A DNA stretch of 6,838 bases from Candidatus Coliplasma caballi (GTDB taxonomy: Bacteria > Bacillota > Clostridia > Oscillospirales > CAG-382). The stretch is taken from positions 1-6,838 of the forward strand of contig JAGHTH010000108.1 of NCBI GenBank assembly GCA_018065365.1, in the 5' to 3' direction. Shown here piece after piece: positions 1 to 5,880 of this stretch (positions are counted from its first letter, which is position 1; each line of letters starts with the position of its first letter). Under the pieces are notes generated by a model that was given only the letters and a program-made list of their open reading frames with translations, was not told where the DNA came from and did not search any database. A program made the translations under genes and the position numbers.

Positions 1-95
1 ATGCGCTTGCTTCCGTCGGCGAGCAGTTCTCTGCGGATGGATTTTTTGTTTTCGAACAATTCTTTTCCGTCAAAAGGGTATTCCAAAGAAATCAT
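1..95 (-). CDS. N-terminal fragment of a possible HAD-IIIC / FkbH-like protein (partial)
   Basis: An ATG at 95-93 opens a frame with no stop to the window edge (31 full codons). An AAGGAG site lies at 102-107, 6 nt upstream, and the gene starts 10 nt after the stop of the preceding DHHW gene, so it is very probably the next gene of the operon. The visible residues begin MISLEYPFDGKELF and continue with a basic stretch ending RRELLADGSKR. From memory, this 'LEYPFD...KK.SIRRELL' pattern resembles the N-terminus of clostridial HAD-IIIC phosphatase/FkbH-like proteins, where it precedes an 'AVLGGSTT' segment that would lie outside the window. FkbH-type enzymes load a glycerate-derived unit onto an acyl carrier protein, and other family members are poorly characterised. 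No catalytic HAD motif is visible. The gene call is solid; the family is a tentative inference. Confidence 0.6.
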   Translation of the reverse strand, partial: MISLEYPFDGKELFENKKSIRRELLADGSKR

Positions 96-105
96 GAAGC
101 ACTCC

Positions 106-1299
106 TTAATTTTTGGTCAGACGTGTGATGTTATCTCGCTTGGAGGATGCGATCGAAAAAGCGGAAAGCGCAAACGCAACGTCTGTGATTCCGTTTTCAT
201 TGATCAGCGTCAGTACGTTTCCTTCATAAGCGCGGAAGTCAACGACGTAAACCTGTTCAAAGCCGGCAATCAAAAACGGGGTAAGCGCGTTGCCGAAGCT
301 GTCTTTGATGACAAGCAGTTTTCTTCCGGTCTGTACGCTTGAATCCACACGAACGGCGTAGCCGTCGCCTTTGATGAATTTCATGTAGGAGTTGGCGGAC
401 GTAAACATCGAGCCGGAACTTTTTTCCGTTTTGAATTTCTGGTCAAAATAGTGCGCGGTGTAGTCGCGGCCGGGTTCATACCAGTAAAATGTTTCGGGGT
501 ATTTCTTCAATTCCGTAACCTTGTAGGAAGAATAGCAGGAACCGAGGAAACCGTCAAAACTGTATTCCGAAAATGTATCGAGTGTATCAAAGTCGGCTCC
601 CGCGACGTTACAAAGCGCCTGCGCCGCATAGTACGCGCCTCTCGCAAACCAATGATGATCGGTGCGCGCGTAGATCAATTCGTCCGCATGGGGCTCCAAA
701 GCGGCGATCGTATCGACAAAGCCGACACCGACGAGCGCGTCGCGAAGACCGTAAAAGCAGTCTTTCATGTTTGCGTAGTTTCTTTCGTAACCGGCGGGGG
801 AATAGAACGTGCAGGCAAGCGGAACGGGCATTGCGTAAACGTTTACGCTGTCTCCGACCTTCTCCTTGAACGCGTTCATAACCTCCGCGGTCAGAATACC
901 GCTCTTTGAAGATCCGCCGAACTGTTCCATTGCGCGTCCCTGATAGACAAGGAACCCATTGACCGTATGCGGCTTTTCATCGGAAGCCGGACTCGACGTT
1001 TCCGAAATCTCTGACGGCTCTTTGGATGGCTCGGAAACGGGTTCTTCGGAAGAAACGGGTTCTTCGGAAGGCGTGGGCGATTCCGTTGAATCTTCTTTCG
1101 GTTCCTCGGAAACGGGAATGTCGGACGCTTCCGAAAGTTCGATCTCGGAGATCGCGGAAGGTTCTTCCGGCTCGCCGGTGCTTTCCGCCGTGGAATAGGG
1201 CATATCGCTTTGCGTCTCGCTGATCTCATTTCCACCGCAGGCGAAGCAGGCGACGGAAACGGAAAGCAGAAGAAGCAGACAAAGAATACGTTTGCTCAT
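106..1299 (-). CDS. DHHW-family SGNH-like lipoprotein, likely partner of the MBOAT acyltransferase
   Basis: A 397-residue secreted protein. Residues 1-21 look like a lipoprotein signal peptide: Lys-Arg, a Leu-rich core, then Cys21 followed by Gly-Gly. The -3 residue is Cys18, so the lipobox is not textbook. Residues about 24-110 are a low-complexity Ser/Glu/Pro linker, probably a spacer from the membrane. The DHHW domain follows: a VNGFLVYQGRAMEQF segment (113-127), a VYAMPVP strand (154-160), the signature RTDHHW at 212-217 (bases 649-660 encode DHHW), and KDSFGNAL at 332-339 near the C-terminus. By analogy with AlgJ/AlgX, Asp214, His216 and Ser334 would form the catalytic triad; this is family inference. 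Such proteins act outside the membrane with an MBOAT partner in O-acylation of polysaccharide or other surface polymers. The ATG is preceded by AAAGGAG at good spacing, 11 nt after the stop of the upstream paralogue's corrected frame. It lacks the N-terminal region (about residues 45-95) of that paralogue. Function as an acyltransferase or esterase is unproven. Confidence 0.85.
   Translation of the reverse strand: MSKRILCLLLLLSVSVACFACGGNEISETQSDMPYSTAESTGEPEEPSAISEIELSEASDIPVSEEPKEDSTESPTPSEEPVSSEEPVSEPSKEPSEISETSSPASDEKPHTVNGFLVYQGRAMEQFGGSSKSGILTAEVMNAFKEKVGDSVNVYAMPVPLACTFYSPAGYERNYANMKDCFYGLRDALVGVGFVDTIAALEPHADELIYARTDHHWFARGAYYAAQALCNVAGADFDTLDTFSEYSFDGFLGSCYSSYKVTELKKYPETFYWYEPGRDYTAHYFDQKFKTEKSSGSMFTSANSYMKFIKGDGYAVRVDSSVQTGRKLLVIKDSFGNALTPFLIAGFEQVYVVDFRAYEGNVLTLINENGITDVAFALSAFSIASSKRDNITRLTKN
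1034..1069 (-). repeat. 18-bp tandem repeat, two exact copies, in the lipoprotein linker
   Basis: Two adjacent identical 18-bp units (1034-1051 and 1052-1069; plus-strand unit GAAACGGGTTCTTCGGAA) encode a repeated Ser-Glu-Glu-Pro-Val-Ser-type hexapeptide (residues about 77-89) in the Ser/Glu/Pro-rich linker. Further degenerate Ser-Glu-Pro units flank it. Such in-frame repeats can gain or lose units without breaking the frame, so linker length may vary between strains. Confidence 0.85.
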
Positions 1300-1310
1300 T
1301 CTGACTCCTT

Positions 1311-2761
1311 TTACTGACAGAGGTTCATCAACGACTTGACATAACCCGAACCGACCGCGGAATGAATGCTTCCCACAAACAGCACATCGGTGATCCCGTT
1401 CGATTTGACGAACGACGTCAGGTTGGTTTTGAACGTTCTTGCGTCCACGACGAAGATTTCCTCAAAGGAATAGGTCAGGAAAGGAACCAAAGCGTTGCCG
1501 TAACTGTCTTTTACGACAAGAACTTTACGGCCGTTTTTGACCTCGTTTGAAATTGTGTGCGAAATATAACCGTCGCCGCCCAGGAAGGTGTAATACCAGG
1601 AAGACGGTTTGCTTTCGCTTGTTTTCCAGATCAGAGAGTGCGTAAATCCGCCCGTGAAATTGATTCCTTCGTAAGAGGTCGAGGTGTAATTCGAGGTCGG
1701 GTCGTACCAGATGAAATCTTCGGGATGTTTAAGAGTCTCGTACTGTTGCCGGACGCGTTATACATCGTGCCGAGATAACCGGTACGCTTGTATTCGGTGT
1801 ATCCTTCTTCCAGCGATTTGAAAGGCAGGCCGAGTTGCTGTGCAAGCTGCTGTGCGCCGTAATACGCGCCGCGCGCGGTCCAACGGTAGTCCGTGCGGAA
1901 ATAGATGTTTTCGGACGCGTGAGGCAGCAGGGCGTTGTAGGAATCAATGCTGATGACCTTGTCGGAAAGGTATTTGTTGATCGCGTCCATATCGCGCTTG
2001 ACATTGCCCGCAGAGTTCTTATAGTTCTTGGTATATTGCAGATAATACGCAGCAGGTTTCGGGACAGGCATCGAAATGACACGGACGCCCAGCGCACTCA
2101 ATTTATCGGCAAAGTTGTTTAACGTTTCGGCATATTTCGGAATAACCTTGAGATTGGCGTCTCCGCCGTAAACCTCAAGCGCCCAGACGTGTCCGTCAAT
2201 TTCGACGACGAGGGCGTTCTTTTCCATTTGTTCCATACCGTCGCCGTGGGGATCGGGTGTGGAAGTTTCCTCACTCGATTCTGTCGGATCCGAAACGATC
2301 GGTTCCTCGCTGGATTCCGCGGGTTCTTCAGAAGATTCCACCGGATCGTAGGAAATGACGGGGGTGCCGCTTTCTTCACTCTGCTCCGCCATGGAAGGAT
2401 CCAGGGAAAAATCGGCAAACGGATCGGATTCTTCTTCGGAAGATTCGGAACGGTCGATATACTGTTCGTCGTCTTCGCCGGTGCCGAACCAATCCTTGAT
2501 GTGCGCGTATTTTTCTTTGATCGAGTCTCTGTTATGCACCGTGTCGGTATAGTAGTCGATCATCTGCTCGATATACGATCCGTTAAACAATCCGGAAAGC
2601 GTGAATTCCGGCTTTTTCGCCAGTGTGTCGTAGTTGGAAGTCGTTTCGCGCGAGAAGAACGTACAGAATACCATCACGCAGAGAAACGCGATGATGATGA
2701 GCAGTAAGCTGAACGCCTTGGCGAGCGTCAATGATTTGTTGCGTTTGTTTTTCTTATCCAT
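1311..2761 (-). pseudogene. Membrane-anchored DHHW-like paralogue, broken by a -1 frameshift
   Basis: The ATG at 2761 has a strong GGAGGAG site 7 nt upstream. Residues 1-340 are homologous to DHHW proteins: a basic N-terminus, one transmembrane anchor (about 14-36), a KKPEFTLSGLFNGSY-type AlgX/AlgJ-like segment (about 49-63), a Ser/Glu/Pro-rich linker (about 102-175), the core with MPVPKPAAYYL, and RTDYRW at the usual DHHW position (Asp291, bases 1880-1891). After codon 340 the initial frame reads 36 unrelated residues to a stop at 1631. The next frame (-1), from about 1739 to the TAA at 1313-1311, encodes the missing 142 residues: TLKHPEDFIWYDP, then GRKVLVVKDSYGNALVPF (bases 1494-1508 encode DSYGN) and a NGITDV C-terminus matching the downstream paralogue. 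Restoring one base near 1733-1745 gives about 483 residues. The disruption may be a real mutation, an assembly error or, less likely, programmed frameshifting. Both motif histidines are replaced (Tyr292, Arg293), so even the repaired protein may lack catalysis. It lies between the MBOAT gene and the intact DHHW gene in the operon. Confidence 0.85.
1727..1745 (-). other. Frameshift site in the first DHHW gene
   Basis: Homology switches from the frame starting at 2761 to the -1 frame between codon 340 (Ser, 1744-1742) and the HPEDF segment. On the minus strand the heptamer C TTA AAC occupies 1733-1727, in the phase of an X XXY YYZ slippery site. It is non-canonical because position 1 is C and not T. 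A missing base just upstream of codon GAG at 1739 explains the data equally well and is more common. Confidence 0.7.
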
Positions 2762-2782
2762 GATTTTCTCCTCCCACTCCGA

Positions 2783-4246
2783 TCAGAAACGGAAATACAG
2801 GAACGGATTGTTCTTGGAAGCGATGATCATGATGACCGAAACGACCAAGAGTCCGATGCAGAACAAAGCGGAAAGCACCTGCGCGGCGCTCTGAACGCCG
2901 GCGGAACAGGTTTTGACGTATTTTTTAAGTGCCGGTACGATCGGCAGGCAGGCGATGATCGCGATGAGGAACAGCCAGACGTATTTGGTAAAATAAACCG
3001 GTTCGTTCAGTTCCTTGTTGAGCGGTCCGTTTGTCAGTTCGGCTCCGTTGAAGAAACCGTGCCCGGAAAAACCGAACAGGTTCCCGAAGAAACTGCCCAT
3101 TTTGGAAAGGAACGTGTCAAAGCTTGTGCAGTTGTCCTGATAGAAAATGCCGAAACCGATGATGATAACGATCTTGTTGTAGATGTGCATCGCAACGTCC
3201 GGGATCTTTTTGAGCGTTTTCTTGCCGAGCTTTTGCTCGATGAAAATAAATACGCCGAAATACAATCCCCAGACGATGAAGTTCCAGCTCGCGCCGTGCC
3301 AGAGACCGGTGGTAAACCAGACGAGGAACAAACTCATCCATTGTCTGCGCTTTCCGAAGATCGGAACGTAAAGCAGATAATCGCGGAAGAAGCTTCCGAG
3401 CGAAATGTGCCAGCGCTGCCAGAACTCCTGAATGGAACGGCAGATAAACGGATAGTTGAAGTTTTCGTCGAAATGGAAGCCGAAAATGCGTCCCATACCG
3501 ATGGCCATGTCGGAATAGCCCGAGAAGTCGAAATAGACCTGCATGGAATAGGAGATGACACCGATCCATGTGGCAAAGACCGAAGCCGTATCGACCGTGG
3601 TGGTCAAATAAAGTTCGGCAAGCAGTTTCAGATGGTTGGCGACGATGACCTTTTTCCCTAAACCGATGAGCACACGGGTAAAGCCCTCGGTCAGATCGGT
3701 CAGACTGGTATGACGGTTGTCAATCTCTTCCGCGACGGTGGAGTAACGGACGATCGGTCCGGCGACAAGCTGGGGGAACAACGAGATGTAAAGCAGCAGT
3801 TTGGAGAATTTCTTCTGAACGGGGACGTTCTCCCAATACACGTCGATGATGTAGGAAAGGATCTGGAACGTGTAGAAGCTGATACCGAGCGGTAAAGTCA
3901 GGTCTGCGGTCGGCAGGGAAAGACCGAACCATTGATTCAGGTTTCCGATCAGAAAGTCCGTGTATTTGAAGACGAACAGCATTCCGATGTCGTAGATGAG
4001 AGCGATCGCAAACGAGAGCTTGCAGAGTTTGTTCGTCCTGTTGGCGTCAATGGAACGCGCGAGCAAGAAGTTGATCGCCGTGGTCAGCAGAAGCAAAACG
4101 AGTTCGATCGGACGTCCGCAGGCATAGAACAGCATCGAAAACAAAATCAGAATACAGTTCCGGTACTGTGTCTTGTTGGCAAGTAAATAAGCCGCTATGC
4201 AGATCGGAAAAAACAACGCAATAAACGGCAAAGTCGCAAAATTCAA
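2783..4246 (-). CDS. MBOAT-family membrane O-acyltransferase (AlgI/DltB-like)
   Basis: A polytopic membrane enzyme of 487 residues, close to the usual AlgI/PatA length. It is expected to pass acyl groups from a cytoplasmic donor through the membrane to an exported polymer. Family landmarks in order: an N-terminal LPFIALFFPICIAAYLL helix, the FYACGRP segment (40-46), LPLGISFYTFQILSYIIDVYW (118-138), LFPQLVAGPIVRY (156-168), YFDFSGYSDMAIGMGRIFGF (238-257), NYPF (264-267), EFWQRWHISL (274-283, His280), WFTTGLWHGASWNF (310-323, His317) and the C-terminal NNPFLYFRF. His317 corresponds to the essential MBOAT histidine of AlgI, so the enzyme looks intact. No ATG begins this frame near the N-terminus. 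I chose TTG at 4246 because AAAGGA at 4261-4256 sits 9 nt upstream and the protein then starts like other family members; an in-frame TTG at 4264 would place that site inside the gene. The stop is 21 nt before the DHHW-like gene. Acyl group and acceptor are unknown. Confidence 0.93.
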   Translation of the reverse strand: MNFATLPFIALFFPICIAAYLLANKTQYRNCILILFSMLFYACGRPIELVLLLLTTAINFLLARSIDANRTNKLCKLSFAIALIYDIGMLFVFKYTDFLIGNLNQWFGLSLPTADLTLPLGISFYTFQILSYIIDVYWENVPVQKKFSKLLLYISLFPQLVAGPIVRYSTVAEEIDNRHTSLTDLTEGFTRVLIGLGKKVIVANHLKLLAELYLTTTVDTASVFATWIGVISYSMQVYFDFSGYSDMAIGMGRIFGFHFDENFNYPFICRSIQEFWQRWHISLGSFFRDYLLYVPIFGKRRQWMSLFLVWFTTGLWHGASWNFIVWGLYFGVFIFIEQKLGKKTLKKIPDVAMHIYNKIVIIIGFGIFYQDNCTSFDTFLSKMGSFFGNLFGFSGHGFFNGAELTNGPLNKELNEPVYFTKYVWLFLIAIIACLPIVPALKKYVKTCSAGVQSAAQVLSALFCIGLLVVSVIMIIASKNNPFLYFRF

Positions 4247-4255
4247 GAAATAACA

Positions 4256-4261
4256 TCCTTT
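4256..4261 (-). promoter_or_regulatory. Ribosome binding site that fixes the TTG start of the MBOAT gene
   Basis: AAAGGA on the minus strand, 9 nt before TTG 4246-4244. The overlapping ATG at 4256-4254 is in another frame (70 codons, antisense-like composition), so it is not the start. Confidence 0.65.
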
Positions 4262-4300
4262 CAAATATATATTAAATCATACAGGCAGTATTTTCTCTTT

Positions 4301-4319
4301 CTAAATATACTACATTTAG
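4301..4319. repeat. Short inverted repeat over the MBOAT operon -10 element
   Basis: CTAAAT (4301-4306) and ATTTAG (4314-4319) form a 6-bp inverted repeat with a 7-bp spacer that covers the -10 hexamer at 4304-4309. It could be an operator for a small repressor. It is AT-rich and short, so chance is a real alternative. Confidence 0.3.
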
Positions 4320-4332
4320 TGTTAATTGTCAA
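4304..4332 (-). promoter_or_regulatory. SigA-type promoter of the MBOAT-DHHW operon
   Basis: On the minus strand a perfect -35 TTGACA (4332-4327) is followed by a 17-bp spacer and TATATT (4309-4304), 11 of 12 consensus positions. Transcription would start near 4297, leaving a leader of about 50 nt before the TTG at 4246. The element lies in the only sizeable gap (4265-4365) between the brkB-like gene and the MBOAT gene. Confidence 0.85.
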
Positions 4333-4365
4333 TAGATTTTCTGTGAATAAAGCAAAGAAAAACGG

Positions 4366-5190
4366 TCATTCCGAAACGTACTGTTCCGCCTTTTCGATCA
4401 ATAGATTCAGCTCCGCGCCGAAGAACAGGATATAGACCGAGAAGTACATCCAGAGCATAAACACCACGATCGTTGTCAAACTTCCGTAAATACGTGTATA
4501 ATTCGCGTAATGCTCGGCATAAAAAGAGAACAGCGAGGAAAACAGGATCCATCCGACCGCGGAAACGACCGCACCGGGAAGCTGCATGATGAATTTTGTT
4601 TTGCGGTTCGGAAGCGCCTTGTACATCAAACAAAACAGGATGGTCAACAGCAGCAGACCGATCGTAAAGCGCAGGGAGCGAACGATGTCAATGATCTGCG
4701 ACAGGTTTTCGTTGTGCAGCGCCAGAGCGGATGCCACGGAAGAGGATAAGACGATCACGAACAGCGTAAATGTCATCATGATAACGAACAGCAAGATATA
4801 GATGACCGACAGAGCGCGGACTTTGAAAATGCTTCGGGACTCTCTGACTTCAAAAACGGAATTAAAACCCCCGATCAGATAATAAACGCTTTTGGAAGCG
4901 GACCAAATCACCGCGATTGCGGAAAAAGATGCCATGACGGAGGAACCTTGCTCCAGAAGTCCGTCAAAGATCTCGCGAAACAATCCTTGCATGGCGCTCG
5001 GCATGATGTGTTCGAAGACGTTCATGATTTCATCCGTCGAAACGGGGAAAAAGGAAATGCAGGTTAAGATCAGGATAGAGAGCGGCATGACGGAAAATAA
5101 AACGAAGAACGCGATTTGCGCGGAATACGCATCCGTTCTGTGTGCTTTCATTTTTCTGACAAAATATGCGAGAAAAGCAAAGATCTGCAT
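4366..5190 (-). CDS. YihY/BrkB-family integral membrane protein
   Basis: A 274-residue polytopic protein with about six hydrophobic segments: about 22-49, 84-107, 124-150, 174-191, 203-223 and 238-258. Family landmarks are the early AYSAQIAFFVLFSVMPL (21-37), corresponding to the YihY/BrkB 'A..lAf..lfslfPl' pattern, SASKSVYYLIGGFNSVFEV (97-115), the ALPNRK loop (192-197) and the closing RIYGSLTTIVVFMLWMYF...ILFFGAELN (233-262). Length is normal for the family. The ATG has AAAGGAG 7 nt upstream. The biochemical role is not established: the old name 'ribonuclease BN' came from a misassignment, and transport or envelope roles have been proposed. It lies upstream of and in the same direction as the acylation operon. 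Only about 100 bp separate them and I see no GC-rich terminator, so read-through is possible, but the strong promoter at 4304-4332 suggests separate control. Confidence 0.9.
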   Translation of the reverse strand: MQIFAFLAYFVRKMKAHRTDAYSAQIAFFVLFSVMPLSILILTCISFFPVSTDEIMNVFEHIMPSAMQGLFREIFDGLLEQGSSVMASFSAIAVIWSASKSVYYLIGGFNSVFEVRESRSIFKVRALSVIYILLFVIMMTFTLFVIVLSSSVASALALHNENLSQIIDIVRSLRFTIGLLLLTILFCLMYKALPNRKTKFIMQLPGAVVSAVGWILFSSLFSFYAEHYANYTRIYGSLTTIVVFMLWMYFSVYILFFGAELNLLIEKAEQYVSE

Positions 5191-5221
5191 GACAGGGCTC
5201 CTTTGGAGGAATTGCTATATC

Positions 5222-5227
5222 ATTATA
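5222..5227 (-). promoter_or_regulatory. Possible -10 element for the brkB-like gene
   Basis: A perfect TATAAT on the minus strand, 31 nt upstream of the ATG at 5190. No acceptable TTGACA-like hexamer occurs 16-18 bp upstream (at best 2 of 6 matches), and there is no exact extended -10 TGN, so it would need an activator or be weak. Confidence 0.4.
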
Positions 5228-5322
5228 TCCATACGCCGTGCAGAATAAGATCGTGTTTTGTACGGAAACCGAAAAAATTTGCCCGAAAAGAAAAAATAAC
5301 GTTTCTTTTTTTGAAAAAGGGG

Positions 5323-5351
5323 TTGACAGAACGGAACGGAATTTGTATAAT
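5323..5351 (+). promoter_or_regulatory. Perfect-consensus SigA promoter for the membrane protein and guaB
   Basis: TTGACA (5323-5328), a 17-bp spacer and TATAAT (5346-5351): all 12 consensus positions at optimal spacing. Just upstream, 5286-5318 is rich in A and T tracts and could act as an UP element. Transcription would start near 5358, giving a leader of about 44 nt to ATG 5402. The spacer contains a GAACG direct duplication (5329-5338). Confidence 0.9.
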
Positions 5352-5401
5352 GGAAAAAATACTTGAAAACCCGTTTGCAAAGCACGAAAGGGGTGTCCGG
5401 T

Positions 5402-5866
5402 ATGCTTATCCTCAAAAGCAAACTGACCAAGCAACAGCTGATCGCCCGTTGGGACGATCGGACTGCGCCCGCACGCTTTGCCGGCAATGAAGATTTGGAA
5501 GACAATATTTTCATCGGGACGAGAAAAGACGACCGCGTTACGCTGATCCGAAAGGCGCGCGGTGCCTGGGATCCTTTTGCCACGGTTTTCAAAGGGAAAA
5601 TCACGTCCGAGGGAGAATACGGCGTTCTGGAAGGGACGTTCGGCAAGCGTGTGCTCGATTATGTCATTTTGATCGCGCTCGGTTTGCTGGACTTCCTGTT
5701 TTATTTTTACGCTTCTCCCGAACGGCAGACGCAATCGACCGCCGGTTTTTGTATCGCGTTTGCGGTTTTGCTGATTTTCCTCGCAATCCCGAGAAGGTCT
5801 GCGAAGAAACGGTATCGTGAGTTTCTCGCCGACATCACACTGACCGAAAATGAGAAAGAAACATAA
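5402..5866 (+). CDS. Small hypothetical membrane protein, two predicted helices
   Basis: A 154-residue protein I do not recognise by name. Residues 1-80 are soluble and mixed in charge, with [18 protein letters not shown] (63-80), a strand-rich pattern that in other clostridial membrane proteins of unknown function precedes a helix pair. Two hydrophobic helices follow (about 84-103 and 113-130), separated by a short polar loop. A basic [11 protein letters not shown] segment (131-141) follows and should stay in the cytoplasm, placing both ends inside. The start is ATG 5402, with AAAGGGG 8 nt upstream. An in-frame TTG at 5363 lies only about 5 nt after the predicted transcription start and has no binding site. 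The stop TAA overlaps the guaB ribosome binding site (14 nt between genes), so the two are probably cotranscribed and coupled. No catalytic motif is visible. Confidence 0.8.
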   Translation: MLILKSKLTKQQLIARWDDRTAPARFAGNEDLEDNIFIGTRKDDRVTLIRKARGAWDPFATVFKGKITSEGEYGVLEGTFGKRVLDYVILIALGLLDFLFYFYASPERQTQSTAGFCIAFAVLLIFLAIPRRSAKKRYREFLADITLTENEKET

Positions 5867-5880
5867 AGGAGTGCCGAACT

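Noticed and set aside
1140..1154. Near-perfect palindrome CGATCTC-G-GAGATCG
   Set aside because: It is within the Ser/Glu/Ile-coding linker of the lipoprotein, where codon choice can easily produce it; there is no related copy elsewhere and no T-tract.
3059..3661. 200-codon open frame on the plus strand, opposite the MBOAT gene
   Set aside because: It mirrors conserved MBOAT codons, is dominated by Glu/Val/Asp from complementary codons, and has no binding site or promoter.
4333..4365. Terminator after the brkB-like gene
   Set aside because: Only a weak A/T stem (TTTTCT/AGAAAA) is seen, without G-C pairs or a clean T-tract.
5286..5312. AAAAGAAA/TTTCTTTT inverted repeat followed by T residues, terminator-like
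   Set aside because: The stem is almost entirely A-T, and no gene upstream on the plus strand would need it; more likely the A/T-rich UP region of the strong promoter.
5363..5401. Upstream in-frame TTG as start of the small membrane protein
   Set aside because: It would begin about 5 nt after the predicted transcription start with no ribosome binding site, whereas ATG 5402 has a good one.
5352..5401. Purine riboswitch before the guaB operon
   Set aside because: The leader is about 44 nt, far too short for an aptamer plus expression platform.
5030..5734. Minus-strand frame across the divergent promoter region and the small membrane protein
   Set aside because: It crosses two oppositely oriented promoters and overlaps real genes at both ends; no recognisable domain.
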